From NCBI RefSeq assembly GCF_900129565.1, contig NZ_FQWD01000001.1, positions 310,001 through 374,000 of the forward strand: a stretch of 64,000 nt of DNA, read 5' to 3'. The first letter of the stretch is position 1. Each line of letters starts with the position of its first letter. The DNA comes from Marisediminitalea aggregata. Lineage in GTDB: Bacteria > Pseudomonadota > Gammaproteobacteria > Enterobacterales > Alteromonadaceae. This document shows positions 52,401-60,247 of this stretch, piece by piece. The notes beneath the pieces are model-generated. The model ran no database searches, was not told the origin of the DNA, and saw nothing but the letters and a program-made list of their open reading frames with translations. Position numbers and translations under genes: made by a program.

Positions 52401-52689
52401 GCGCTAGTGCTTCTGCAACGGACAAATCCGGCAGTACGTTTGCATCTGTTGCAGTAATTGAATCAACGAAGGTTTTTGACGAGCGTTTCAGATCAGCGGC
52501 AGTTTCTAATGCGCCCCTTATACCCTTAACTTCAATGACCTCCGTTTCGTATTGTTCAGTCTCTTCCTCTTGTGTTGCAGGCGCTTCCTGAGCGTATGCC
52601 TGTTGTGTGAATCCCACAATTGCCATGGCAATTAAACTTTTCTTAAACTTTCCATCCGAACTTTTTTGTTGAGTGTGTCTCTTATCCAT
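49456..52689 (-). CDS. Large TonB-dependent receptor, probable glucan-oligosaccharide importer
   Basis: The 1077-residue protein has a signal peptide (to about QQAYAQ, residue 37), then an Asp/Glu/Thr-rich linker and the plug with EVIEVKGIRGAL, DLSVAEALARIPGITVTRF, IRGLGFVRSEFNGRDAFS and GGIGGSINLRT. The barrel ends in TYR-rich FGIRYTY. This is the Xanthomonas/Caulobacter polysaccharide subfamily (TIGR01782), typically found with tryptophan-halogenase-like genes, as here. It shares the operator of the GH3 operon, so a beta-glucan oligosaccharide is the likely cargo. ATG 52689 lies six bases after GGAG; two earlier in-frame ATGs are less likely. Confidence 0.87.
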   Translation of the reverse strand: MDKRHTQQKSSDGKFKKSLIAMAIVGFTQQAYAQEAPATQEEETEQYETEVIEVKGIRGALETAADLKRSSKTFVDSITATDANVLPDLSVAEALARIPGITVTRFTAGADDFPSPEGSGNLIRGLGFVRSEFNGRDAFSANGGRALDWSAIPPELIGGVDVYKNQSADLIEGGIGGSINLRTLEPFDREGRILIFSADTTYTDLREEWSPSFSVVAGDRWKNSKGEFGLLGSFSTSDLASEIHGFQTAAPNPRDNIPQDAFTGDYIPEAGSVVAVPQGFQLRTNQVDRTRDSFYVAGQWRSPDNDTELTVKYIRVENDSNSVERTTESFTDANSWNRFELSELVVKPFTSDGIARCNGNNESPVGFCDETVPVTGGLMEQGMLTDSGDSWYGAYGLQLSNLGVGIQQESMTDDLSFNLKMRPTDNWMVEVDAHHTTADSKRRELWVGSNTFVQAFYRPDLDNPYLEFSHDPRLAIGDFIFDEGNNQNAWQYPTSTADAGSTFMPFISDGFQDGEGELTAVRADATYQFEGDSWFESVKFGARYSEREQVNRDAGMNWQAASQAWNGGMAMYNNFDTVAHEVVDMSNFYRGGVLGGDNTSFVFVDSNLLRNPHQFFDFYQNEPDLANGAWNPYSANGIERRTQDGKYTPIYEPNQISDITEETLNLYVRLDFYHQLGDGMDIEGNVGLRYTRTQSMSDGELRYNQVWEDTDDVDLPDYPQSAEDRDHPADFLPESVAYLEQASSDRTVDLTDDHFLPSLNVKWNLNDDMLLRFGVSKAVTRPNIQDLRAAQTVSGAFTTVQFDPLPEDDPNFGIARGAEDIFLRSINVNGGNPDLKSTEAVNWDLSFEWYFEDGEYFSAAVFNKDLKNIITFGVDVQDTITLDGESVNYQYVGPVNQADAEIRGIEFSYQDFFDDLPGIWSNLGVQANYTYIDASATPPPAFLDADDDGQPDEGSFANNLRFGRSDLVGQSRHTANLIGIYQDDKFEVRIAYNYRSHYLNNYRDWITGDPLFQRPTSFVDVSLRYDVTDNVQLSFNGANIFDEKSSSEAQIDQSGQRYMRSSFLNDRRFKFGIRYTY

Positions 52690-52754
52690 TTTCATCTCCA
52701 TACACGCACCCGAGCTGAACTTATTGTTATTTTATTCCGTGCAATTCACTTCAA

Positions 52755-52768
52755 TGTAAGCGCTTTCA
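52755..52768. promoter_or_regulatory. LacI-type operator upstream of the glucan TonB receptor
   Basis: TGTAAGCGCTTTCA is identical to the site before the GH3 gene (39294-39307). It lies 65 bp upstream of the receptor ATG. The rest of the gap to 52976 is AT-rich without further structure. Confidence 0.65.
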
Positions 52769-52976
52769 AAACAGTGCTAAAAAAAAGCGCTAGACGCTCA
52801 CAACTCCGAAGCAAATATTTATGTATAAAACTGACAAAACAATGTAACAATTTTTATACATTTTTTTACCATATTATTTTCAAGGTTATTTTTCAAGCAA
52901 ATTTTATTTTAATAAAAGCCAGTATTTTTGTTTGATTGAATTACGCTAACTGATTGATACAAAGATAAAGAATCAC

Positions 52977-53711
52977 TTAATTGAGCTTTATCTTCCCATC
53001 CACAGCTTTTTGCAAGAAATCAGAAATCCGCACGATCTCTTCACGGGCATCACAGTTGTAGCAGCGTTTTAAGATACTGTTGATTGCCTCTAAATGGCCT
53101 TCAGCGCCCGATTTGTCCTGGCGTAACAGCTTCATTAAAGCCAGCCGATAATGGGCATCGTATTGAATCTGACTTAAAGCAACAGCGCGCTCAAAGCTTG
53201 CTTCCGCGTCTTCTGCCCGACCAAGCTGCAACTGAGACATCCCAGCCATGTAGATTTGAAAAGCGCGATTTTCGCAGGTGTTTTCACGCACTTTGTCTTC
53301 GGCTTTTTGGGTTTTAGCGGCAATTGCATTCATTGAGGAATTTCCTTCCACTCTGGCTGCGTTTGAGTCAGTCATGGAGCTTCCGGTGTTAACACCTCCC
53401 CCATTGACTTCCTGGCTAATTTGAGACTCTCTTACCCCTTCAATAAACGCCTGTCGATTGCGCTCTACTCTGAGTGCACAACGTTCATTTTCTTTAAACT
53501 TAATTTCTGCCAATTCAAAATTACCGGCATTAAAAGCCTGCATGGCTGCATCGCCGGCTCTGGCTGTGACAGTGATATTTTCAATGTCTTCATCGTTATT
53601 ATTGGTTTGAGGATCGTCCTGAACAGCAGCAAATAGCGGCCCGCTACATAGCGTACCGACTGCCATTAAGCCGATTAAATAATGACGTGTTTTTACCCTT
53701 TGACTTCGCAT
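52977..53711 (-). CDS. Periplasmic TPR-like protein with a TonB-box-like N-terminus
   Basis: The 244-residue protein has a signal peptide (to about GPLFAA, residue 29), an acidic stretch, then DIENITVTARAGDAAMQAFN, which looks like a TonB-receptor TonB box and linker. The rest is helical: two TPR-like units (AFNAGNFELAEIKFKENERC and QLGRAEDAEASFERAVALSQ) flank a Ser/Asn-rich region. Four cysteines may form disulfides. No barrel is present. It lies upstream of the glucan receptor on the same strand and may belong to the same uptake system. I know similar TPR proteins beside TonB receptors in related genomes but no named function. Confidence 0.65.
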   Translation of the reverse strand: MRSQRVKTRHYLIGLMAVGTLCSGPLFAAVQDDPQTNNNDEDIENITVTARAGDAAMQAFNAGNFELAEIKFKENERCALRVERNRQAFIEGVRESQISQEVNGGGVNTGSSMTDSNAARVEGNSSMNAIAAKTQKAEDKVRENTCENRAFQIYMAGMSQLQLGRAEDAEASFERAVALSQIQYDAHYRLALMKLLRQDKSGAEGHLEAINSILKRCYNCDAREEIVRISDFLQKAVDGKIKLN

Positions 53712-53826
53712 TCTGTGGTCCCTCGATTAGATTAACTGAATGACATTGAACGGCATGCCAGTAACTTTCCACCGCCATTAATAACAATTAATTAACTTTT
53801 CGCCAACAGTAAAATGGGGAATAAAT

Positions 53827-53855
53827 AAAAAGGACTTGCCGAGGCAAGTCCTTTT
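53827..53855 (-). terminator. Rho-independent terminator of the ArgO gene
   Basis: AAAAGGACTTGCC / GGCAAGTCCTTTT (53828-53840 and 53843-53855) forms a 13-bp stem followed on the minus strand by TATTTAT. Confidence 0.88.
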
Positions 53856-53904
53856 CCTGAAGGACACGGTTAACTTCGCAGCCTAAAATACGCCAATACG
53901 TTAC

Positions 53905-54498
53905 TCACACGAAGCAAAGCTTCACGGCCATGCCGGTGAGAATCAACGCAATGGCACTATCGAAAACCCGCCAGCGAAACGGTGAACTGAGTAAGGTTTT
54001 CAATTTTGGCGAAAACGCTGTCAAAGCACCAAACCACATTACGGAAGCAGTACAAGCTCCCACTGCAAACAAAGCCGGGTTAGTTTGCTGAGCGCCGATA
54101 GAACCAAGTAACACAACGGTATCCAAATATACGTGTGGATTAAGCAAGCTGATTGCCAGCGCAGCCATTACTGTTCTCCACCAATGCTGAGGCTTTACCT
54201 GCTCAGTACGCAAACCCGATTTACTTTTTATGGCCCGGTAACCCGCCTGCCATGCCAGATACAGCAACATAGCCACGCCGCCGCCGGTTAGCCAGGGCAG
54301 CAGAAAAGGAGCAACTTCGGTAAGTCGGTTCGCCGCAAACACGCCAATGACAATTAACGCGGCATCGCACAGCATGCAGGTTAATGCGATGGCGAGTCGA
54401 TTTGCCCCCGCCATACATTGGCTCAGCACCCACACATTTTGTGCGCCAATTGCCACAATTAAACTCAACCCCAACAACACACCTGCTATAAAAGACAT
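53905..54498 (-). CDS. argO: LysE/ArgO-family amino-acid exporter
   Basis: The 197-residue protein has six predicted helices. It opens with GLSLIVAIGAQNVWVLSQ and holds SLLNPHVYLDTVVLLGSIG, both hallmarks of the LysE family and of ArgO in particular. It should export arginine (and possibly lysine) across the inner membrane. ATG 54498 is chosen because GGGGGTGG lies directly upstream; a GTG two codons earlier is the alternative. The gene is divergent from an ArgP-like LysR regulator, the known activator of argO in Escherichia coli. Confidence 0.83.
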   Translation of the reverse strand: MSFIAGVLLGLSLIVAIGAQNVWVLSQCMAGANRLAIALTCMLCDAALIVIGVFAANRLTEVAPFLLPWLTGGGVAMLLYLAWQAGYRAIKSKSGLRTEQVKPQHWWRTVMAALAISLLNPHVYLDTVVLLGSIGAQQTNPALFAVGACTASVMWFGALTAFSPKLKTLLSSPFRWRVFDSAIALILTGMAVKLCFV

Positions 54499-54586
54499 GA
54501 CCACCCCCGTCGTAATTTGGTTTGCATTTTACGTATCAGGTGTTATTAATCTAATGAATAATATTCTTTACACATGCACAAAACTC

Positions 54587-55489
54587 ATGATTGATTACGC
54601 ACAACTGCACGCCCTGTCTGCGGTGATTAACGAAGGTGGATTTGAACGTGCCGCCCGCAAGCTGTTTATTACCCAATCTGCGGTAAGCCGGCGCATTCAG
54701 CAGTTAGAATCGCAGTTGGGCGAGCCGGTTTTGCTAAGACAACAACCGCCCAAACCTACCGCCACTGGCACGCGCTTGCTGAATCACCTGCAACAGGTAC
54801 TGCAACTGGAATACGGCCTGGGTATTAACGCATTGCAATTCGATAGCGATCCACAAAAACCACTGATTGTTCGGCTTGCAGCTAACTCAGACTCCATTGC
54901 CACCTGGTTGCCTGAAGCACTGGTAACAGCCAACAATGAAATCAACGCACGTTTACAATTTGAGATCGTGCTGCAGGACCAAACGGTTGTACTGAATCGT
55001 ATGAAATCCGGTGAAGTTATGGTGTGTATAGCCTCTACCGCAGAGCCGGTAAACGGTGGGTTAGTGAGTTATTTAGGCGCGTTGCGATATCGCGCGGTTG
55101 CCAGCCCGGCGTTTGTAGCAGCTCATGACATTCAGTCGGTAGCAGATTTGGCAGACGCCCCGTGTTTAGTGTTTGATGAGCACGACAAGCTTCAGCATGA
55201 GTTTTTAACCGATATCGTTAAAGCCACGCCAAAACGCATACACCTGTGCCCGTCTTCGGAGGGATTCAGGCAGTCAGTAGTAGCAGGGTTAGGTTACGGA
55301 TTGTTGCCAGAGCTACAAATCGGCGATGGCATAGCACGTGGAGAAATGGTGGATTTAGCGCCTCACTACACACTCGACACCCCCCTTTACTGGCATTACT
55401 GGCAAACCGAGAGCCCGTTATTAGCGAGCTTACGGGCCCATGCCCTGAACGTGGCAAAACGTCGGTTAATTCAGCCGGGTGTCTCTTAA
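54587..55489 (+). CDS. argP: LysR-family regulator, ArgP-like
   Basis: The 300-residue protein has the LysR helix-turn-helix (about 5-60; GGFERAARKLFITQSAVSRR matches ArgP closely) and an effector domain with NADSLATWL-like NSDSIATWLPEAL and SSEGFRQSVVAGLGYGLLP. ArgP senses lysine/arginine and activates argO, here divergent and 89 bp away. The frame stays open upstream to 54347, inside argO, but ATG 54587 gives the expected length and domain start. The gene ends 18 bp before the converging MarR-type gene. Confidence 0.82.
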   Translation: MIDYAQLHALSAVINEGGFERAARKLFITQSAVSRRIQQLESQLGEPVLLRQQPPKPTATGTRLLNHLQQVLQLEYGLGINALQFDSDPQKPLIVRLAANSDSIATWLPEALVTANNEINARLQFEIVLQDQTVVLNRMKSGEVMVCIASTAEPVNGGLVSYLGALRYRAVASPAFVAAHDIQSVADLADAPCLVFDEHDKLQHEFLTDIVKATPKRIHLCPSSEGFRQSVVAGLGYGLLPELQIGDGIARGEMVDLAPHYTLDTPLYWHYWQTESPLLASLRAHALNVAKRRLIQPGVS

Positions 55490-55507
55490 TTTCAGCCGCT
55501 CGTAATT

Positions 55508-55975
55508 TCAGCCGTTTACTTTGGGAATTTGCTCATTCAGCTTTTGCAGCATAACAATGAGTTGCTCTCGTTCATCCACGGACAACACATCAAGTAATCT
55601 TGCTTCTCTGGCGAGCGCGACATCTAAAATAGCGTCGTGTTTTTCTCGCCCGACAGCCGATAGATTTATCAGAATCTGACGGGCATCTTTGTCGCTTTTT
55701 TCTAACGTGATCAACGCTGCGCTATCCAGGCTTTTGATGGCGCGGCTCACTGCCGCTTTGTCCAGTCCGATAACCTTACATACCCGATTAGCGGTAATTG
55801 CAGGCTCTACCGCCAGTAACGCCATAACCCGCCATTCGACCACCCCCACACCAAATTCACTGCGATAGTGCTGAGACGCGCCGCTTGATAATTTATTGGC
55901 CAAATACGTAATCAAGGCGGGTACATAACGTTCTAAGTCCAGCTGTTTGTTTTTATTTCGGTTTTGTTCAGACAT
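55508..55975 (-). CDS. MarR-family transcriptional regulator
   Basis: The 155-residue protein is a winged helix: ITANRVCKVIGLDKAAVSRA is the recognition region and DKDARQILINLSAVG the wing. MarR proteins repress a neighbouring operon until an aromatic ligand binds. The gene is divergent from the VanAB-like oxygenase genes, and a 22-bp palindrome lies in the shared promoter region, so it is very likely their repressor. The C-terminal helix (about 115-150) forms the dimer interface. Confidence 0.85.
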   Translation of the reverse strand: MSEQNRNKNKQLDLERYVPALITYLANKLSSGASQHYRSEFGVGVVEWRVMALLAVEPAITANRVCKVIGLDKAAVSRAIKSLDSAALITLEKSDKDARQILINLSAVGREKHDAILDVALAREARLLDVLSVDEREQLIVMLQKLNEQIPKVNG

Positions 55976-56038
55976 GAAGGGTATTGGAAAGCTAAAAAAC
56001 TCATCTTAACGGCAATTCTGGCTATTGAGTAGCCCCAA

Positions 56039-56060
56039 TATAGTTGACATATCAACTATA
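56039..56060. promoter_or_regulatory. Probable MarR operator
   Basis: TATAGTTGA-CATA-TCAACTATA is a perfect 22-bp inverted repeat with a 4-base centre. It includes the TTGACA -35 box of the oxygenase promoter, so binding would block transcription. Confidence 0.8.
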
Positions 56061-56072
56061 TTAACATTTAAT
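56044..56072 (+). promoter_or_regulatory. Candidate promoter of the VanBA-like operon
   Basis: TTGACA (56044-56049) and TTTAAT (56067-56072) are spaced by 17 bp, 35 bp before the first ATG. Confidence 0.6.
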
Positions 56073-56106
56073 ATTTGTTAATGATTAGTTAAACCAAGAA
56101 GCCTTT

Positions 56107-57060
56107 ATGCTCGATGTTAATCTTCAGGCCATAACGCCGTTATCCGAATCGGTGCTCAAGCTTACCTTCACAGATCCGGCAAACCAGCCTTTGCCGGCCT
56201 TTGAAGCAGGCGCCCATATTGATGTTCGTGTAAATGATGCCATTACGCGCCAGTATTCCCTGTGTAGTTCTCCGTCTGAGCGCTATGCGTATAGTGTTGC
56301 CGTGCTTCGAGACCCGAATTCTCGCGGTGGCTCTGCGGCAATCCACGCTTCTTTTCAGCCTGGTCAGCGTGTTCAAATCTCCGCGCCCAGAAACCTGTTT
56401 GCCCTGAACCCGGAAGATGCAAAAACCGTGTTGGTAGCTGGCGGCATCGGTATTACCCCCATTATGTCGATGGCACATACTTTGGCAGAACAAGGCAAGG
56501 AATTTACCTTGCTGTATGTCAACAAGCCCGACCAGCGCGTTGCGTTTGACACTGAACTACAACATGGTTTTTTTGCTGATCGCGTACGGATACTTCAGCC
56601 AGACAACCGCGAACAAGTCAAAGCGTGGTTGGCACAGAACATCGGTGAATATGCCGCGCTAAGCGGGTTATATACCTGTGGCCCAAACAGCTTTATGGAG
56701 ATAGTTTTTTCCATCGCCAATGAACTTAACTGGCCGGCAAACGCATTGCATCAGGAGCGCTTCGGCCTGGAGCAAGCGGATACCGATGGAGACAAGCCCT
56801 TTGAGCTGATCCTAAAACGCGCTGGTGTCAGCATACCGGTAAAAGCAGACCAAACCGCACTTGAAGCACTGGATGACGCCGGTATAGAGGTCGATGCCAG
56901 CTGTGAACAGGGCGTATGTGGCACCTGTTTACTGAACGTCCTGGATGGTGAAGTTGACCACCGCGATGGCTATCTCACCGAACAGGAAAAGTCGCAACAC
57001 AATCAGTTTACCCCCTGCTGTTCACGTGCTGTTTCGGCATCGCTGACACTGGATTTATAA
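56107..57060 (+). CDS. vanB: Phthalate-dioxygenase-type reductase, VanB-like
   Basis: The 317-residue protein has an FMN-binding domain (RQYSLCSSPSE, about 55-65), an NAD-binding domain (VLVAGGIGITPIMSM, about 118-132; CGPNSFM) and a C-terminal plant-type [2Fe-2S] domain (CEQGVCGTCL and a final Cys in TPCCSRAV). This order is that of VanB and phthalate dioxygenase reductase. It would pass electrons from NADH to the Rieske oxygenase encoded 22 bp downstream. The exact substrate of the pair is not certain; vanillate or a related methoxy-aromatic acid is likely. Confidence 0.83.
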   Translation: MLDVNLQAITPLSESVLKLTFTDPANQPLPAFEAGAHIDVRVNDAITRQYSLCSSPSERYAYSVAVLRDPNSRGGSAAIHASFQPGQRVQISAPRNLFALNPEDAKTVLVAGGIGITPIMSMAHTLAEQGKEFTLLYVNKPDQRVAFDTELQHGFFADRVRILQPDNREQVKAWLAQNIGEYAALSGLYTCGPNSFMEIVFSIANELNWPANALHQERFGLEQADTDGDKPFELILKRAGVSIPVKADQTALEALDDAGIEVDASCEQGVCGTCLLNVLDGEVDHRDGYLTEQEKSQHNQFTPCCSRAVSASLTLDL

Positions 57061-57082
57061 CCCTACACCCGAGATATAACCC

Positions 57083-58168
57083 ATGACCGTACAACAATTT
57101 TCCCCAACTGAAGCGTCGCCAACCCCGACAAAAAGCACAGCAGGCACACGCCACAACTTCCCTCTGGATATGTGGTATGTTGCCGCGTTAAGCAGTGAAT
57201 TGACCGACAAGCCACTGGGCCGAACGCTGTTGAATGAGCCCGTAGTGCTATTTCGCACTGCCGACGGAGCGGTAAACGCGTTAGAAGACCGCTGCTGTCA
57301 CCGGTTTTTACCCTTGTCTGCAGGTACACTGGAAGACAACGGCGTACGCTGTGGTTACCATGGTTTGTTGTTTAACGGCGACGGTAAAGTCATCGAAATC
57401 CCAGGACAGGAAAAAGTCCCTTCGCGAGCGAAAGTACAGCGCTATGTCGTTAAAGAACAAGACGCACTGATCTGGATCTGGTTTGGCAACGAGGTAAATA
57501 GCGAACCCACCTGTGAACCACCGCACTACCCGGTTCACAATAATCCCGCTTACCATTACAGCGGTGATGTATTCCACTACAACGCGCCCTATCAGTTAGT
57601 CCATGATAATTTATTGGATCTGAGCCATTTAGGTTACGTGCACCTTAAAACCATTGGTGGTAATGCCAGTATTCACATGAATGCGCAAATGGATGTCACT
57701 CAGGATGGCAACAGCGTGAAAGTCGTGCGGCATATGCTGAATTCAACGCCACCACCGACATACAGTGCCGCTTACCCGTTCAGTGGCAAGATAGACCGCT
57801 GGCAGGAAATCGTATTTCACCCCTCACATCTGGAAATCTGGACAGGCGCGGTGGAACAAGGCAGCGAACCGGTTGATTCACCGGACCGTGGCGGCTTTCA
57901 CATGCGCGGTTTTCACGGGCTAACGCCTGAAACCGACGAAAGCTGCTTTTACCTGTGGACCATGGCCAGCAACCCTACTCAAAACGTGGAAGACACCATG
58001 AAAAAGGTGTTCGACCAAACGGCCTTTACCTTCGACGAAGACAAAGTAGTGATTGAAGCCCAGTACGAAAATATGAAGCGCTTTAACGGCAAGAAGATGA
58101 TTGATATTCACGTGGATGTGGGCGCAAACCGGGCCCGCCGTATTATTGAATCATTGAAACAGGCGTAA
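57083..58168 (+). CDS. vanA: Rieske non-heme iron oxygenase, VanA-like
   Basis: The 361-residue protein has the Rieske motif CCHRF...CGYHG (about 73-95), where a Cys/His pair is followed by Cys-x-x-His, and the mononuclear iron site in DNLLDLSHLGYVH, which bridges Asp and two His. It fits the aromatic-ring hydroxylating family, nearest to VanA-type O-demethylases by length and order. With the VanB-like reductase it would demethylate vanillate or a similar compound in the cytoplasm. The pair lies under a likely MarR repressor, unlike the GntR-type VanR of some bacteria, so the assignment to vanillate is tentative. Confidence 0.82.
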   Translation: MTVQQFSPTEASPTPTKSTAGTRHNFPLDMWYVAALSSELTDKPLGRTLLNEPVVLFRTADGAVNALEDRCCHRFLPLSAGTLEDNGVRCGYHGLLFNGDGKVIEIPGQEKVPSRAKVQRYVVKEQDALIWIWFGNEVNSEPTCEPPHYPVHNNPAYHYSGDVFHYNAPYQLVHDNLLDLSHLGYVHLKTIGGNASIHMNAQMDVTQDGNSVKVVRHMLNSTPPPTYSAAYPFSGKIDRWQEIVFHPSHLEIWTGAVEQGSEPVDSPDRGGFHMRGFHGLTPETDESCFYLWTMASNPTQNVEDTMKKVFDQTAFTFDEDKVVIEAQYENMKRFNGKKMIDIHVDVGANRARRIIESLKQA

Positions 58169-58183
58169 ATATCATAAACCCAT

Positions 58184-58217
58184 AAACAAACAGCCCGTTC
58201 CGGGCTGTTTGTTTCAT
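58184..58217. terminator. Bidirectional terminator between vanA and the catalase gene
   Basis: AAACAAACAGCCCG / CGGGCTGTTTGTTT (58184-58197 and 58201-58214) forms a 14-bp stem with a 3-base loop. Confidence 0.9.
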
Positions 58218-58228
58218 TTAATGCTCAC

Positions 58229-59683
58229 TTATTTTTCATAAGTCGCAATGGCCTGCTTCACCATGGCCGCATACTGCGGATCTGCTTGTTCGTACTGAGC
58301 CAGCATGCGTTGCTGCACATCGTCGGTACACTGGTGTAGCCCGGCTGCGATATTGTGAACCAACTGTCCTTTCTGACACGGGCTCATCAGCCTGAACAAA
58401 TCACCCGCCTGTGAGAAGTTGTCGTCATCACGGTTGTCGTGAATACCCAACCAAGCGTCCTGTTCAAGCGGCATGGGTGGCTCGGCCACGTCCGGCACTT
58501 CTGCGGGGGCACCCTGTTCAGCACGGTCATTCGGATAGAAGTTAGCCCCGCTTCCTGCAACCGCCGGATTGATACCTGCAAACGCGCCATCACGCTGGTA
58601 GTGATGTACCGGACAACGCGGCGCATTCACCGGAATTTGATTATAGTTCGCTCCCATGCGGTAGCGCTGCGCATCCTGGTATGCAATCAACCGGGCTTGC
58701 AACATACGGTCTGGCGACGCGCCAATTCCCGGCACCAAATTGCTCGGCGCGAATGCGGCCTGTTCGTTTTCCGCAAAGAAATTATCCACGTTGCGATTCA
58801 GTTCAAGCTGGCCAATTTCAATCAGCGGGAAGTCACTGTGCGGCCACACTTTGGTAACGTCAAACGGGTTAATGTAGTAATCCTGCGCCTGTGCTTCGGT
58901 CATGATTTGCACCTTCACCGTCCAGCTAGGGAAGTCACCCTTATCGATGCTTTCCACCAGATCCTGCTGCGCACCAAAGGCGGGCTTAGTGGCCGCTTCT
59001 TCGTTAGTCAGAGTTTGAATGCCCTGGTTGGTTTTAAAGTGCCATTTAACCCAGTAACGTTCGCCGTTATCGTTCCAGAAGCTCAATGTGTGTGAGCTAT
59101 AGCCGTTAACGTGGCGATACGAGGCCGGAATGCCGCGGTCCGACATCAGAATAGTGGCCTGATGCAGCGACTGTGGGTTGTTCGCCCAAAACTCATACAC
59201 GGCCTGTGGATCCGGCAGGTTGGTACGCGGGTTTTTCTTTTGCGAATGAATGAAGTCAGGGAATTTAATGCCATCACGCAGGAAGAACACCGGCGTGTTG
59301 TTGCCCACCATGTCCCAGTTACCTTGCTGGGTATAAAACTTCACAGCAAAACCTCTGGGATCACGGGCGTAGTCGCTGGAGTCCTGACCACCGCCGACGG
59401 TAGAAAAGCGCAAAAATACCGGCGTTTGCTGACCTTCAGTTTGCAGGAAATCAGCGATAGTGTAATCACTCAGACTTTTGGTTAGCGTGAAAGTACCGTA
59501 CGCGGCACTCCCGCGAGCATGCACAACACGCTCTGGAATACGTTCACGGTTAAAGTGAGCCAACTTTTCAAACAGGTAATGATTGTCGAACGTCACCGGG
59601 CCACGGGCACCGGCTGTGCGGCTTTGATTGTCGTGCGCAACTGGCGCACCTGAACTGGTAGTTAATGGGCAACGTTTTGTCAT
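58229..59683 (-). CDS. katA: Monofunctional heme catalase (clade 3, KatA-like)
   Basis: The 484-residue protein has the catalytic His in RVVHARGSAAYG (about 53-64), the distal Asn in GNNTPVFFLRD (about 127), and the proximal heme Tyr in RLIAYQDAQRYRMG (about 337). The small-subunit size and NADPH-site features fit clade 3. It removes hydrogen peroxide in the cytoplasm or periplasm (no signal peptide is seen). A strong ribosome binding site (GGAGG) lies seven bases before the ATG. An ATATATCGATATAT palindrome (59761-59774) lies about 80 bp upstream. Confidence 0.92.
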   Translation of the reverse strand: MTKRCPLTTSSGAPVAHDNQSRTAGARGPVTFDNHYLFEKLAHFNRERIPERVVHARGSAAYGTFTLTKSLSDYTIADFLQTEGQQTPVFLRFSTVGGGQDSSDYARDPRGFAVKFYTQQGNWDMVGNNTPVFFLRDGIKFPDFIHSQKKNPRTNLPDPQAVYEFWANNPQSLHQATILMSDRGIPASYRHVNGYSSHTLSFWNDNGERYWVKWHFKTNQGIQTLTNEEAATKPAFGAQQDLVESIDKGDFPSWTVKVQIMTEAQAQDYYINPFDVTKVWPHSDFPLIEIGQLELNRNVDNFFAENEQAAFAPSNLVPGIGASPDRMLQARLIAYQDAQRYRMGANYNQIPVNAPRCPVHHYQRDGAFAGINPAVAGSGANFYPNDRAEQGAPAEVPDVAEPPMPLEQDAWLGIHDNRDDDNFSQAGDLFRLMSPCQKGQLVHNIAAGLHQCTDDVQQRMLAQYEQADPQYAAMVKQAIATYEK

Positions 59684-59760
59684 GATAGTTCCTCCAATTG
59701 GTTTTATGAATTAAAAACCATTTATTTGATGGAAGTATCCTAACAACAATCACTAATTAG

Positions 59761-59774
59761 ATATATCGATATAT
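59761..59774. promoter_or_regulatory. Palindrome upstream of the catalase gene
   Basis: ATATATCGATATAT is a perfect 14-bp palindrome. It may be an operator or simply AT-rich DNA; the binding protein is unknown. Confidence 0.3.
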
Positions 59775-59801
59775 ATCAATCATGCTAATCAGTTTTTGGA
59801 A

Positions 59802-60227
59802 TCACTCTATATCGACCAACCGCACGTCGACAATCATCACTGCATTCGGCCCGATTGCGCCGCTGTTACCCCGTTTACCCCAAGCCAGTTCCGGCGGGAT
59901 CACGAACTCATAGCGCGCGCCTACTGACATCATCGGCAAGGCTTCCTGAAGCCCTTCAATGGCTTCGCTAATCGCAAAGTCTTCGGGTAAGCCCTTCTTG
60001 TAGGTGTCGTCGATAACCGTACCGTCGCCCAGCATAATGCGCTGATGTACCTTAACCCGATGATGCGGACCAGGCTGTTCACCTTGCGCATCGTCAATAA
60101 TGCGGTAAATCAGCCCCGATGCGGTTTCGGTGGTATCGGGGCGTTGACGGTATTTCGCTAACACTTCCTGGGTCAGATTACGGTTACTTCCCCGGGAGCC
60201 TTTTGCTTGTTTCTTTTGTTTTGCCAT
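59802..60227 (-). CDS. FKBP-type peptidyl-prolyl isomerase with a basic N-terminus
   Basis: The 141-residue protein has a Lys/Arg-rich N-terminal tail (MAKQKKQAKGSRGSNRN), then a short FKBP domain with VIDDTYKKGLPEDFAISEAI and MMSVGARYEFVIPPELAWG. No signal peptide is present. The tail may contact RNA or ribosomes. It lies between the catalase gene and the GH127 gene on the same strand, 20 bp after the latter, and may be read with the arabinan operon or have its own promoter. No strong ribosome binding site is visible. Confidence 0.83.
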   Translation of the reverse strand: MAKQKKQAKGSRGSNRNLTQEVLAKYRQRPDTTETASGLIYRIIDDAQGEQPGPHHRVKVHQRIMLGDGTVIDDTYKKGLPEDFAISEAIEGLQEALPMMSVGARYEFVIPPELAWGKRGNSGAIGPNAVMIVDVRLVDIE

Positions 60228-60247
60228 TACTATTAAATTTGCTTATT

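Noticed and set aside
54347..54586. An 80-codon N-terminal extension of the ArgP-like regulator
   Set aside because: It runs back into the argO gene on the other strand; the ATG at 54587 gives the normal LysR length and start.
58439..59095. A 218-codon plus-strand open frame inside the catalase gene
   Set aside because: It is antisense to a well-conserved catalase and its product is rich in His/Arg/Val in the manner of a shadow frame.
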